DNA from: Aliidiomarina maris
GTDB lineage: Bacteria; Pseudomonadota; Gammaproteobacteria; Enterobacterales; Alteromonadaceae
DNA length: 64,000 nt
Direction: 5' to 3'
Assembly (NCBI RefSeq): GCF_003987335.1
Contig: NZ_PIPK01000001.1
Location: 248,001-312,000, forward strand
Below the pieces are notes generated by a model. It made no database searches. It was not told where the DNA came from and saw only the letters and a program-made list of their open reading frames with translations. How positions within the stretch are numbered: position 1 is the stretch's first letter; each line of letters opens with the position of its first letter. The translations under genes and the position numbers were made by a program. Of the stretch, positions 52,077 to 60,942 are shown piece after piece.

Positions 52077-53278
52077 ACGTCTTCCTCTCTCAAGGCGCGG
52101 TTCTGGAAGAAACGGGCCACGTCTTCACCACCACCATGAATGTTACACATCCCGACCACCAAACCACGGGCACCCACTTCTTCAAAAATAGTCTCAATCA
52201 CGTCTACCATCGCACCTTGCTCCATGACGATAATCTTATTCGGGTCGATACCGGCTTTGACCGCCATGCGCGCAAACATCAGTGTGCCTGAGCCCATCAC
52301 AATATAGCGGTCGGCGGGGGTCCAGGTGACCGCAGCTTCCGCCATTTGTTGTGAACGATGTGGACGGTCTGCACGACAGTTGACGAGCGCAATCAACTTA
52401 CGGCCTTCACCATGACGCTCAATCAAGCGGTGCCATATACCACCGGTTGATTCGGGGTCATTGGCAGCGAAGGCATTGACGAAAATCATGTCTCGGCGAA
52501 AGTACTCAAGATGCATAATCCGCATCGCACCCGCCTCGGGCTCAAGGGCTATCATGCCTTGCAGCGCGGCGTCTCGGTCAACCCCCAGGTGTTCACACAC
52601 CTTAAGCGCCAACGCCACATTTTCGGCGTGTTCGCTGTATTGAAATTGACGTAAGGTTTGATCCGAAATAGCGTTGACTTCATTCAGCGTAACGCCATGT
52701 AAGCGCGAACCGCGGTCTTGGGTGGACAGTTCAAAAATATCCAGCAAATCACGTTCTGCCGTGAATAAATCACCACCAACTGGGGTACTACCCGCCAGAG
52801 CTAAGCCAACATCGCGCTCGCCAGGCCCCATCACATCGAGGTGGTCCGCACGTGCATTGGTGATTACACCCACGTTGGAGCGCACCATCCGAAGCTCGGT
52901 CAATGACTGATAATGCGGCTGTAATGCCATGCATTCCACCACCACAATTTCCGGCTTTAATTTCGCCATGCGCGCAATTAAACGCATTTGCTCGATAATA
53001 TTTGCGCCAGCAATGCGGTAAAGCGAAAACTCACGTCCCTCAGGGTCAGTAAATGCCGCCGCCGAGCCGGTGGTTTTCGCACAGACACGCTTACCACCGC
53101 CGCGCAAACCCGCAGCAATTAAACGCGTGACACTGGTTTTACCGCGAGTGCCGTTGACATGCACACGCACAGGAATGGATTTAAGGATACGACGATGACG
53201 CCATGCTTCACCTAGCCCAGCTATTACTAGCACGAGCCAAAGCGCCGCCATCACCGCTAAGGTTTCAGGTATGGCCAC
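52073..53278 (-). CDS. pgsB: Poly-gamma-glutamate synthase PgsB/CapB
   Basis: 401 residues from the GTG at 53278 with GGGGGA 6 nt upstream. One N-terminal membrane helix, then a Mur-ligase-type ATPase: VHVNGTRGKTSVTRLIAAGL (P-loop), VVECMALQP and NARADHLDVMGPG. It joins glutamates through gamma-carboxyl bonds using ATP, on the inner face of the membrane with PgsC. First gene of the operon; capsule-like or released polyglutamate would be the product. Confidence 0.92.
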   Translation of the reverse strand: MAIPETLAVMAALWLVLVIAGLGEAWRHRRILKSIPVRVHVNGTRGKTSVTRLIAAGLRGGGKRVCAKTTGSAAAFTDPEGREFSLYRIAGANIIEQMRLIARMAKLKPEIVVVECMALQPHYQSLTELRMVRSNVGVITNARADHLDVMGPGERDVGLALAGSTPVGGDLFTAERDLLDIFELSTQDRGSRLHGVTLNEVNAISDQTLRQFQYSEHAENVALALKVCEHLGVDRDAALQGMIALEPEAGAMRIMHLEYFRRDMIFVNAFAANDPESTGGIWHRLIERHGEGRKLIALVNCRADRPHRSQQMAEAAVTWTPADRYIVMGSGTLMFARMAVKAGIDPNKIIVMEQGAMVDVIETIFEEVGARGLVVGMCNIHGGGEDVARFFQNRALREEDV

Positions 53279-53445
53279 ACAATTTCCCCCAGACAACAAA
53301 AACTTAGTTCTTAGCCAATTTGGTTTGGCTTGTTTAAGTTATATACAGCTGGAAGAAATTAGCCACTCATTATACAAAGTTTTTACTTTCGAAAATTTGC
53401 ACTTGGATGTCTTGCTTAGGCATTAATTAAGCTCGACTGAGCGCT

Positions 53446-53889
53446 TCAACGCTTGGCTAAATAACTATCCAAGGCATTCGCAAATTGCTGGCGGTCACGT
53501 TGATTGAGCGGCGCGGGGCCACGGGTATGTTCTCCACTTGCGCGCATGGTGTCCATGAAATCACGAATATTCAGACGCTCGCCAATATTGGCTTGGGTTA
53601 ACACCTCGCCGCGCGAGCTAATCACGTGACCCTGTTTGGCGATGACCTCAGAGGCAAGAGGGATATCACTGGTAATCACCAAATCACCGGCTTCACAACG
53701 ATTCACAATCTCGGCGTCCGCGACATCAAAGCCGCTGCTCACCACCACACTACGAATATACGGCGAAGGCGGCACAGGAATGCGCTGGTTCGCCACAAAC
53801 ACTAAAGGTGTTTGCGTGCGATTCGCTGCGCGACACAAAATCTCTTTAACCACTTTTGGACACGCGTCCGCATCGACCCAAATTGTCAT
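53446..53889 (-). CDS. yaiI: UPF0178 protein YaiI
   Basis: 147 residues, complete: [38 protein letters not shown], and [24 protein letters not shown]-like fold with conserved Asp; function unproven. It overlaps the end of rlmA by 4 bp, so both are one unit. Confidence 0.93.
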   Translation of the reverse strand: MTIWVDADACPKVVKEILCRAANRTQTPLVFVANQRIPVPPSPYIRSVVVSSGFDVADAEIVNRCEAGDLVITSDIPLASEVIAKQGHVISSRGEVLTQANIGERLNIRDFMDTMRASGEHTRGPAPLNQRDRQQFANALDSYLAKR

Positions 53890-54782
53890 TCACTATTACC
53901 TTGTGGGCTCACCTGCTTGACAGGCTTGAATACTTGAACATACACGGATGCTTGCACCCGAAGCTCGGCCAACTCGGCGGCGGCCGCTAAGCCCTGCGCA
54001 GGTGCGCGATATGCATGAGGGGTCATCGCAATCAGGTCTTGCAACAAGCTATTATCAACCTCAAAATCAAACGCCTCAGTGCGCGTATGTGTGCAATCAA
54101 AGCCATCTAAGCTAGGTGCTTCACGCTTAGTTGCGGCTTGCTTCGCTTGTTCCTTGGTATATAAAACATCGCGTAACGCGCTTAAATGGTGTGCGCTAGG
54201 GTCAAGCTTGATCACGACGCCGTTAGGCTTCAATACCCGCGCAAATTCGGCTTCGCTGGCAAAGCCAAATGCGCACACCACCACGTCAATACTATGATCT
54301 GCAAAAGGTAAGCGGGCATTACTGGCCACCACATAACGGCCTTTTTTTTGCCAAGGTGCCGCAGCCTGCACTGCCCATTTTGACACATCGTTACCCAGCC
54401 AATTAGCTTGATGCGCATCAAAATGCGCTGCTAGTTGACGCAAATAATAGCCTTCACCGCATCCTGCATCTAGCACGCTGAAACTTGATTCAGTTGGCAC
54501 AACATCGCGAACTGCGGCGTACAAAGCATCCGCGATAGGCTGATAACGACCGCTGGTTAAGAACCGACGCCGAGCCTGCACCATGGCTTTACTGTCGCCA
54601 GGGTCCTTAGAGCGTTTAAAGTGAGCCGGTAGCAAGTTGACATAGCCTTGTTTGGCCTGATCAAAGGTGTGGCCCTGAGGGCACACCCAAGCGCCCTGTG
54701 AATTAGCTTGAAGCTCGGCATCATCGAACCGAGCCGACGCAGAGCTAGCTTGGCACAATGGGCATATAAGTGCAGGTTGCAT
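53886..54782 (-). CDS. rlmA: 23S rRNA (guanine745-N1)-methyltransferase RlmA
   Basis: 298 residues from the ATG at 54782 (a longer frame adds 27 residues without family support). Zinc-binding N terminus ICPLC then [10 protein letters not shown], the [20 protein letters not shown] segment and a Rossmann SAM site [16 protein letters not shown]. It methylates G745 in helix 35 of 23S rRNA. Confidence 0.93.
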   Translation of the reverse strand: MQPALICPLCQASSASARFDDAELQANSQGAWVCPQGHTFDQAKQGYVNLLPAHFKRSKDPGDSKAMVQARRRFLTSGRYQPIADALYAAVRDVVPTESSFSVLDAGCGEGYYLRQLAAHFDAHQANWLGNDVSKWAVQAAAPWQKKGRYVVASNARLPFADHSIDVVVCAFGFASEAEFARVLKPNGVVIKLDPSAHHLSALRDVLYTKEQAKQAATKREAPSLDGFDCTHTRTEAFDFEVDNSLLQDLIAMTPHAYRAPAQGLAAAAELAELRVQASVYVQVFKPVKQVSPQGNSE

Positions 54783-54795
54783 CGTCGCTATTACC

Positions 54796-55317
54796 CTAAT
54801 CCCAAAGATGTTGGTAGGTTTGCCACCAATCCAACGCAATCGCGCGGTTATGCCGATTTGCACGCGGGTTTAGCACGCTGGGTAAGGTTAAATAATTACC
54901 GTCGGTTTGCGCCTGCAACACTTGATCTTGGCTGGCGAGCTGCAATGCGTAGAGCGCAAGCATGACTTCGAAGTCATCGTCTGATGCTAGCTTTTCAATT
55001 AAGTGAGGAATCGCTGGCTTGCCGATCATGCCAAGATTCTCCGCCGCGCTATACCAAATTTTTTCGTTCTCACCGTCACCATAGGTTTGGGTATAATCTG
55101 GGTCACTTAAGCGGGCTAAGTTGTATTCGAGATCTTGACTGGTGTCTTGTGTAGCGTCAGGCTCAGCGCCATCTGTTGAGTCGGTCGCGACCACGACAGG
55201 TGTGGTGTCGTCAGTATCCGAGGTTGTCGGTGCGCTGCTACATGCAGCGACTAACAGCAGCACACAGCTTGATACACCCAGCGGCTTCCATGTAACGCTT
55301 TTCAAATCAGTTTTCAC
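54796..55317 (-). CDS. Lipoprotein with HEAT-like C-terminal part
   Basis: 173 residues. Signal with lipobox LLVAAC, an acidic Thr/Asp-rich linker (~28-62) and a helical domain (YSAAENLGMIGKPAIPHLIE, then FEVMLALYALQLA) like a short HEAT repeat. Likely outer-membrane-anchored and periplasmic. Function unknown. Same strand as rlmA but 13 bp upstream, so perhaps co-transcribed. Confidence 0.7.
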   Translation of the reverse strand: MKTDLKSVTWKPLGVSSCVLLLVAACSSAPTTSDTDDTTPVVVATDSTDGAEPDATQDTSQDLEYNLARLSDPDYTQTYGDGENEKIWYSAAENLGMIGKPAIPHLIEKLASDDDFEVMLALYALQLASQDQVLQAQTDGNYLTLPSVLNPRANRHNRAIALDWWQTYQHLWD

Positions 55318-55389
55318 AGCAAATAATCCGTTGGAAAAAGAGCCTATTGCAACCCCCTAGCGGTGGTCGAAGCGGCATTTGAATTCAGG

Positions 55390-55408
55390 TATAATACTTA
55401 TCATTATT
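55390..55408. promoter_or_regulatory. Fur-like box over a TATAAT element
   Basis: The reverse strand reads AATAATGATAAGTATTATA, matching GATAATGATAATCATTATC at about 15 of 19 positions. The plus-strand TATAAT at 55390-55395 is a perfect -10 for the gene at 55433. Fur with iron would block this promoter. Confidence 0.5.
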
Positions 55409-55432
55409 CGATAGTTTACAGGTCTAAACCCG

Positions 55433-55834
55433 ATGAAAGTAGTCATTCGATATTTTTTTCGCTTTGTGCGATTACTGTTGGCACCTATCATGCTTATCAG
55501 CGAAACCCTGACCACGCCTAAGCCTATGCAACGCAGCGCTGAAGGTCAACGCGAAGTCGATGCTGCGTGCCAACAGCTTGCTTTGTATCAATTTCGCACC
55601 TGTCCATTTTGCATCAAAGTACGCAAACATATACGCAAGCTTAACTTACCGATCGAATTGCGGGATGCGCAGCAAGTGCAACAGCACCGCGATGCGCTAT
55701 TAAGTGGCGGCGGAAAAATTAAAGTACCATGCTTACGCATTGCCAGCGGACAGAATGAAAATGATGTGGAGTGGATGTATGAGTCAGACGCGATTAACGA
55801 TTATTTAAGCAAGCGTTTCGCTGATATTTCTTAG
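55433..55834 (+). CDS. Glutaredoxin-like / GST N-terminal domain protein
   Basis: 133 residues: an N-terminal hydrophobic segment (~3-25) and a thioredoxin-fold domain with the dithiol motif YQFRTCPFCIKVRKHIRKLN and cis-Pro loop IKVPCLRI. Membrane-anchored glutaredoxin-like proteins reduce disulfides; the partner is unknown. A Fur-like box overlaps its promoter, suggesting expression under iron limitation. Confidence 0.75.
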   Translation: MKVVIRYFFRFVRLLLAPIMLISETLTTPKPMQRSAEGQREVDAACQQLALYQFRTCPFCIKVRKHIRKLNLPIELRDAQQVQQHRDALLSGGGKIKVPCLRIASGQNENDVEWMYESDAINDYLSKRFADIS

Positions 55835-55893
55835 CCCTGATATTTCTAAGCCTTGATTTTTTAGCCCTGGGCAGATACCAATAACGGGAGCCG

Positions 55894-56277
55894 TTAAACT
55901 GGCTCTCCGTGTAATTGCTGTAAGCGCCGACGGTATATTTTATTGTTAGCGTCCTGAACAATAATTTGTGAACGGAACAGTGCGAGTAGCTCAATCGCCA
56001 GTATACCTAATAACAAGGGGCCACCTATCACACCAAAACCGGTTTTAATCAGCACCACTGCCACCACAAATACAACTAAGTTCACCGCACCTCGTAACCA
56101 GCGGCGTAAATAAAAATGATGCAGCCCACAAATTAAAAACCAATTTAACACGGCGTAAGTGTCAGGGTCTTTCAATTCACGACGCACGGCTGCATAAAAA
56201 GCTTGGCGCTCAATATCACTTAGCGCAGCAATTTCTTTACGCAATTGCTCCTCTTCGGCGTTCACATGCTTGCTCAT
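55894..56277 (-). CDS. TM2-type membrane protein
   Basis: 127 residues from the ATG at 56277, which shares one base with the yidD stop. A charged helical N terminus (EEEQLRKEIAALSDIERQAF) and two to three helices with WFLICGLHHFYLRRWLRGAV, the TM2-domain pattern (G-xHxFYL). Role unknown. Confidence 0.7.
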   Translation of the reverse strand: MSKHVNAEEEQLRKEIAALSDIERQAFYAAVRRELKDPDTYAVLNWFLICGLHHFYLRRWLRGAVNLVVFVVAVVLIKTGFGVIGGPLLLGILAIELLALFRSQIIVQDANNKIYRRRLQQLHGEPV

Positions 56278-56549
56278 CAACATCCGCTTTGATCTCCGTG
56301 CTTTGCTTTAGATTGGTGCGTTACCCCTTGCCATGGTTCTACGCAATAACAAAAACTATCGCCGTGCCGACAACGACGAATTCGGTGCCAGCCAGCCTTG
56401 GCGCCTCGCCACAAGCCCACATTACGAATGGCCTCTAAGGTATATTGAGAACAGGTTGGCTGGTAACAACAGGTGATACCGAACCAGCGCCGACTGCCCC
56501 CGCTACGTTGGTAACCGGTAATGGCTTTCACAACCAGTTGTGTAAGCAT
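56277..56549 (-). CDS. yidD: Membrane protein insertion efficiency factor YidD
   Basis: 90 residues from the ATG at 56549. RRWFGITCCYQPTCSQYTLE followed by GAKAGWHRIRRCRHG is the YidD signature (CxYxPTCSxYxxEA, RxxRCxP). It helps YidC-dependent membrane insertion. Normally between rnpA and yidC; here it is away from them, coupled to a TM2 gene, so probably a second or relocated copy. The C terminus is longer than usual (CVEPWQGVTHQSKAKHGDQS). Confidence 0.85.
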   Translation of the reverse strand: MLTQLVVKAITGYQRSGGSRRWFGITCCYQPTCSQYTLEAIRNVGLWRGAKAGWHRIRRCRHGDSFCYCVEPWQGVTHQSKAKHGDQSGC

Positions 56550-56559
56550 CAAGAGGCCT

Positions 56560-56784
56560 CTAACGCCCTAGTGTGACAATCATAGCTTCACGCTGCCAAA
56601 ACAACCAAAATCTCTTCATTTCAAGTACTTGAAAAACAACTTGCCAACCCTCAGCGGCATACGCATTCAATTCAGCTTCGATTTTGCGCATCGGCAAACC
56701 AGAAGAGCCTAATAGGATAGTGCCACATCCGCCCTCGACGATATGCACTATTTTATACTCTCGAAATTTTTGGGTGTCGCTCAC
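56560..56784 (-). CDS. DUF4177-like protein
   Basis: 74 residues from a GTG at 56784 preceded by AAGGAG; the ATG at 56817 lacks a ribosome site. FREYKIVHI, then KIEAELNAYAAEGWQVVFQV, is the DUF4177 pattern of small alpha/beta proteins. Function unknown. Directly upstream of yidD by 10 bp, likely one operon. Confidence 0.7.
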   Translation of the reverse strand: MSDTQKFREYKIVHIVEGGCGTILLGSSGLPMRKIEAELNAYAAEGWQVVFQVLEMKRFWLFWQREAMIVTLGR

Positions 56785-56893
56785 TACAGCTCCTTGTGCT
56801 GATAATTTTACAATCAAGAATCCCGACTATGACGCAAGCCTGCGGGCTAGGCAAATACAAATAAGTGACAAAATATGTCAAACAGCAGGCACA

Positions 56894-56921
56894 AAAAAAG
56901 CAGACCGAAGGTCTGCTTTTT
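56894..56921. terminator. Bidirectional terminator
   Basis: GCAGACC/GGTCTGC with a GAA loop, flanked by seven A and five T; ends the cold-shock gene on the minus strand. Confidence 0.85.
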
Positions 56922-56972
56922 AAAATTTGTGTTGGTTACAAAAGCATAAAGCCTTGCAGCCGACATCTCACC

Positions 56973-57182
56973 TTATAAAGGTACGATGTTCTCAGCTTGA
57001 GGACCTTTAGGGCCTTGAGTTACAGAGAACTCAACGCGCTGGCCTTCAGTCAAAGTTTTGAAGCCTGAGCCTTGGATAGCACTGAAATGTGCGAATACAT
57101 CTGGACCGCCTTCGCGCTCTAGAAAACCAAAACCTTTAGACTCGTTGAACCACTTTACTGAACCTTTGATGACTTCAGACAT
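56973..57182 (-). CDS. Cold-shock protein, CspA family
   Basis: 69 residues, complete: [20 protein letters not shown] (RNP1 KGFGF) and DVFAHFSAI (RNP2 VFAHF). It binds single-stranded nucleic acids as an RNA chaperone. A long gene-free leader (about 57183-57443) fits the long cold-regulated 5' UTR of cspA genes. Which paralogue it is cannot be told. Confidence 0.95.
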   Translation of the reverse strand: MSEVIKGSVKWFNESKGFGFLEREGGPDVFAHFSAIQGSGFKTLTEGQRVEFSVTQGPKGPQAENIVPL

Positions 57183-57443
57183 AATATAAATCCTGTATTA
57201 AAAACTTTAGATGTTAATGCGGGTAAAAATAAAAGCTAGTTGAAACTACAGGACGAGGAAAAATTACGAATAATCTGGCATCGAAGTGGAGTATCAATTA
57301 AATATTTCTTAACCGACTGACTAAAGTCTACGCGCTCTATACCAATTGTCAAAGGTATTTTAGAAATATCCCCTATCTTTACACCCTTTTCAGCGATTAT
57401 CAGCGTAGTGAGTTAAATCGTGACGAGCAAAATGGAGACTACC

Positions 57444-57959
57444 ATGCACCAACGTACCTTTTACACCAGTTTACTGAGCGCCTTGTTCCTCTCAGTTACG
57501 AGCGCTCATGCACAAGTCGAACTGCGTGAACTGAGCTACCAGCACGACGGCCAAACTTATCTTGGGTATGTCGCGCAAAACACTCGCTTAGAACAACCCT
57601 TAGGCACCGTGATGATTATTCACGACTGGGATGGCCCCAACCGCTATGAGCAACTGCGCGCTGAGCAGTTAGCCAGCATGGGCTATCGCGCCTTCGCGGT
57701 TGATTTGTTTGGCCGCGACCGTCAACCTACCTCCATGGCAGAGAATCGGGCCAGAACCCGCGAGCTGTATGCCGATAGAGACGAATTTCGTGCGAGTCTG
57801 GAAATGGCGCGCGCGGGCATGGATGTGCAAGGGTATGTGTCATTTCATGGTGGTGCGCTGCACTCGTTCACGGTTTACTCAAGTCAAGACTATGACTTAC
57901 CAGCTGACCAAGCGTCGTGGCACGCATTTAGTCAGTTTTTACAGCAGCAAATTCGCTAG
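57444..57959 (+). pseudogene. Dienelactone hydrolase with two in-frame internal deletions
   Basis: 171 residues from the ATG at 57444 (GGAG 6 nt upstream), signal peptide ending in SAHAQ. The N-terminal part is normal DLH (VMIIHDWDGPNRYEQLRAEQ, FAVDLFGRDRQP). Then DEFRASLEMARAGMDVQGYV skips the block that should carry the GYCFGG nucleophile elbow, and VSFHGGALHSFTVY skips the block with the catalytic Asp; only the His survives. Full DLH proteins of this group are ~245 residues. The frame is intact, so a protein is made, but it cannot be an active hydrolase by the known mechanism. Confidence 0.75.
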
Positions 57960-57965
57960 CCAGCC

Positions 57966-58388
57966 TTAGTCTTTACGTTGGTGCTGTCCGGCTTGAGGCT
58001 TTGGTGTGCCGGGCTGCGCCTCTTTGGGCGTAGTACGTTGTTTAGACGCCGGTTTTGGCTGGGTTTTCTTCTTTTCGGCGGCGCTTTTTTGCGCTTCGCC
58101 TTTGCCTACTTTGGCCGACGCTTCAACGCCTGCGCGAGGTTTGGTCTTCAATGGCTCGGCTTCTTGCGGATAATTTTCCGCATCCTGAATGATTTCCCGG
58201 GTTTCAGGGTCAGCTCGTTTCTGTGCCTTGGTATCTTCGGTACGACCGCTGTATTTCGCACCTTCCGTGCCTGATGGATGCCCCTTGGCGGCTGGTTTCA
58301 TCTTTTTATCCGTCGTCGGGTCTACGCCCACACTCTCAGAACCGTCCGGTTGATTAGAACCACCAAATAATTTTTTCCAAAAGCCCAT
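57966..58388 (-). CDS. Low-complexity Lys/Pro/Ala-rich protein
   Basis: 140 residues from the ATG at 58388 (GGAGG upstream). A short amphipathic start (MGFWKKLFGGSNQ) then a disordered, highly charged Lys/Glu/Pro-rich sequence to the end. The N terminus may associate with the membrane. No family; convergent with the DLH gene by 6 bp. Confidence 0.6.
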   Translation of the reverse strand: MGFWKKLFGGSNQPDGSESVGVDPTTDKKMKPAAKGHPSGTEGAKYSGRTEDTKAQKRADPETREIIQDAENYPQEAEPLKTKPRAGVEASAKVGKGEAQKSAAEKKKTQPKPASKQRTTPKEAQPGTPKPQAGQHQRKD

Positions 58389-58601
58389 TGTCGTTCCTCC
58401 AATAGTACCAACCAAATCTATATCGATAGTTATAACCATAGTTGATGGGCTCACAGATGCCATCAAAGTGCACGTAAAGACGTTGCAATATTCGTTTACA
58501 GATTATCCTTAGCGCTCCGCTGTGCCCGTTAAACAATTATTGCTAAGGTAAGCAATCAAGCGTGATTGAATAGCTAAATAGCCATGAAACAAGGAGCTTT
58601 G

Positions 58602-59279
58602 ATGCAGTCGTTAGCACTTTATGAAGAATTGATGTTGCTCGCCCTGTGTGAGGAAAAAGGCACCATCCAAAGTGCCTATATTGGCTACGCGGTTGCTGCA
58701 GGCGTGCTCGCTGAGCTCAAGTTGCAACAACGCATTAAACTCGAATCGGGGCGACGCAAACATGTCAAAGTTATCGACAACAGCCCAGTCGACGACCCTG
58801 TTTTGGCTGAATGCATGCAGATTATTCGTCATGCCAAGCGCCCGAAAGTATTGCGCAGCTGGGTCAACCATCTCGCATTTATTAAAGATTTAAACCATAA
58901 AGTGGCCAAAAATTTGGCCGCCCACGGTGTGGTCGATGCGACTGAAGATAAGGTGCTATGGTTATTTACCCGCCGTGTCTACCCTGAAATTAATCCAGAG
59001 CCTGAACAGGCATTACGCCAGCGGTTGCGTCAGCTGGTGATGAACCCAGAAGCTGTAGTAGATGCCCGCACTGTGGTGTTACTCGCCCTGTGCCAAGGTG
59101 CGCAATTACTGCCTCAGGTGTTCACTCGTAAAGAATTACGTGAACACAAACCCCGTATCAAGCAACTCGTCAAGGGCAACCAACTTGGCGATGCCACCCG
59201 CGAAGTCATCGAGGCGGTGCAAATTGCAGTAATGGTTGCGGTGATGATCCCAACCATTACCACTGTCACCTCGACTTAA
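58602..59279 (+). CDS. GPP34 (GOLPH3-like) domain protein
   Basis: 225 residues from the ATG at 58602 (AAGGAG upstream). LALYEELMLLALCEEKGTIQ and YAVAAGVLAELKLQQRIKLE followed by WVNHL and RRVYPEI match GPP34, the domain of eukaryotic GOLPH3/Vps74 that binds phosphoinositide at the Golgi. Bacterial members are of unknown role, perhaps membrane-associated. The extreme C terminus is hydrophobic (VQIAVMVAVMIPTI). Monocistronic. Confidence 0.8.
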   Translation: MQSLALYEELMLLALCEEKGTIQSAYIGYAVAAGVLAELKLQQRIKLESGRRKHVKVIDNSPVDDPVLAECMQIIRHAKRPKVLRSWVNHLAFIKDLNHKVAKNLAAHGVVDATEDKVLWLFTRRVYPEINPEPEQALRQRLRQLVMNPEAVVDARTVVLLALCQGAQLLPQVFTRKELREHKPRIKQLVKGNQLGDATREVIEAVQIAVMVAVMIPTITTVTST

Positions 59280-59302
59280 ATTGGCCTGTCCGCAGATACA
59301 AA

Positions 59303-59326
59303 AAACCCTGCCACTTGGCAGGGTTT
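59303..59326. terminator. Bidirectional terminator
   Basis: AACCCTGCC/GGCAGGGTT with a short loop, flanked by A-run and TTTT, between the GPP34 gene and the convergent bkd operon. Confidence 0.85.
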
Positions 59327-59332
59327 TGAGGT

Positions 59333-60931
59333 TTAGGACATTGCCACTAACATGCTGGTGGGGTCTTCCAGGAATTCCTTCCAGCGGTTGTTAAAGTTGG
59401 CCACCGTAGCACCGTCAATAATCCGATGATCGCCTGACCAACTCGCAGTCATGATGTCACGCGCCACTACCGCACCATGCTCGTCAAAGCGCGGTAACTG
59501 CTGCACTTTACCGAGGGCAACGATAGCCGCTTCTGGTTTATTGATAATTGGTGTCGTCACCGTGCCACCCACCACACCGATATTCGATATCGTGATGGTG
59601 CCGCCTTTCATATCCGCTTGCGACACTTTACCGTCACGAGCGGCGTTGGTTAAACGCGTCACTTCTTCAGCAACCTGCAACAGCGTCATGTTCTGCACGC
59701 CTTTGATATTCGGCACCATTAAGCCAATCTTGGTTGCCACTGCCATACCGATGTTATGGTCATCAAAGTAAGTGATTTCTGTCGCCTCGTCATTTAACTG
59801 CGCATTCATGATCGGATATTCTTTGATCGCCAACGACAAGGCTTTAATAAAGAATGGCATCAAAGTTAATTTAACCCCTTGCTCAGCATACTTCGCTTTC
59901 AAGCGCTGATGCACGCGACGCAATTCAGTTAAATCAAATTCCTCGGCATAGGTAAAGTGAGGAATGGTGCGTACCGATTCAGCCATTTGGCGCGCCATAG
60001 CTGCTTTGACACCTTTCAACGGCTCGGTGCGGGTACCGCCAGCAGGCTTAGCGACTTGTTGCGTGCCGCTGATTGGCTGCTGCACGCCTTTATTGTCCGC
60101 GGTTTGGTCATTTAAGAAGGCTTGAATGTCTTCTTTCAGGACCCGACCTTTGGCGCCAGAGCCTGGTACATCCGCGATATTCACATTGGCTTCACGGGCG
60201 CGGCGACGCACCGCAGGGCTGGCTAATGCTTTGCCTTGGGCAGCCGCACGCGCGGGGGCACTGCTGGCAGCGCCGTTGCTATTCGCATCTTGCGCGTCCT
60301 TTTTGGTATCTGCTGGTGTCGTCGCAGTATTGGCTTGGCCTGCGGTTTGTAGCGCAAACAAAGGCTTACCTACTTTGGCAATATCACCTTTTGCGTGATA
60401 CAGCTTAGACACCACGCCGTCAGACTTCGCAGGGATCTCAACCACTGCTTTGTCGGTCATCACTTCAACCACGACTTGGTCTTCTTCAACACGGTCGCCC
60501 TCGTTGACATGCCACTCAACGATTTCACACTCAACGATACCTTCACCAATGTCTGGCAAGATAAAATCATTTGCTGAAGCATTGCGCGTGGTGCTTGTGC
60601 TCGCAGGCTTTGGTGCGCTGGCTTGCTGTTCTTGCTTCGTTGATGGTGCTGGCTCTTTCGGCTGCGGCTTCGATTCACTGGTTGCTGCGGCTTGACCATC
60701 ATTAATCGCAAACAATGGCTCACCGACTTTGGCAATATCGCCTTTGGCGTAATATAAGCGCGCCACAGTGCCGTCGGATTTGGCTGGAATTTCAACCACA
60801 GCTTTGTCAGTCATCACTTCGACAACGACTTGATCTTCTTGAACGCTGTCGCCTTCTGCGACCAACCACTCAACGATCTCGCACTCAACGATACCTTCGC
60901 CGATATCAGGCAAGATAAAATCTGTACTCAT
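59333..60931 (-). CDS. bkdB: Branched-chain alpha-keto acid dehydrogenase E2 (lipoamide acyltransferase)
   Basis: 532 residues. Two lipoyl domains with lysines 43 and 161 in near-identical VEVMTDKAVVEIPAKSDG segments, joined by Ala/Pro linkers; an E1/E3-binding domain (SPAVRRRAREANVNIADVPG); and the catalytic domain ending in SGDHRIIDGA (His and Asp). Single lipoyl domain is usual for bkdB; two are found in related marine bacteria. It transfers acyl groups from E1 to CoA. Third gene of the operon. The E3 gene is not present here, so a shared lpd is expected. Confidence 0.93.
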   Translation of the reverse strand: MSTDFILPDIGEGIVECEIVEWLVAEGDSVQEDQVVVEVMTDKAVVEIPAKSDGTVARLYYAKGDIAKVGEPLFAINDGQAAATSESKPQPKEPAPSTKQEQQASAPKPASTSTTRNASANDFILPDIGEGIVECEIVEWHVNEGDRVEEDQVVVEVMTDKAVVEIPAKSDGVVSKLYHAKGDIAKVGKPLFALQTAGQANTATTPADTKKDAQDANSNGAASSAPARAAAQGKALASPAVRRRAREANVNIADVPGSGAKGRVLKEDIQAFLNDQTADNKGVQQPISGTQQVAKPAGGTRTEPLKGVKAAMARQMAESVRTIPHFTYAEEFDLTELRRVHQRLKAKYAEQGVKLTLMPFFIKALSLAIKEYPIMNAQLNDEATEITYFDDHNIGMAVATKIGLMVPNIKGVQNMTLLQVAEEVTRLTNAARDGKVSQADMKGGTITISNIGVVGGTVTTPIINKPEAAIVALGKVQQLPRFDEHGAVVARDIMTASWSGDHRIIDGATVANFNNRWKEFLEDPTSMLVAMS

Positions 60932-60942
60932 GCTCAGGTCCC

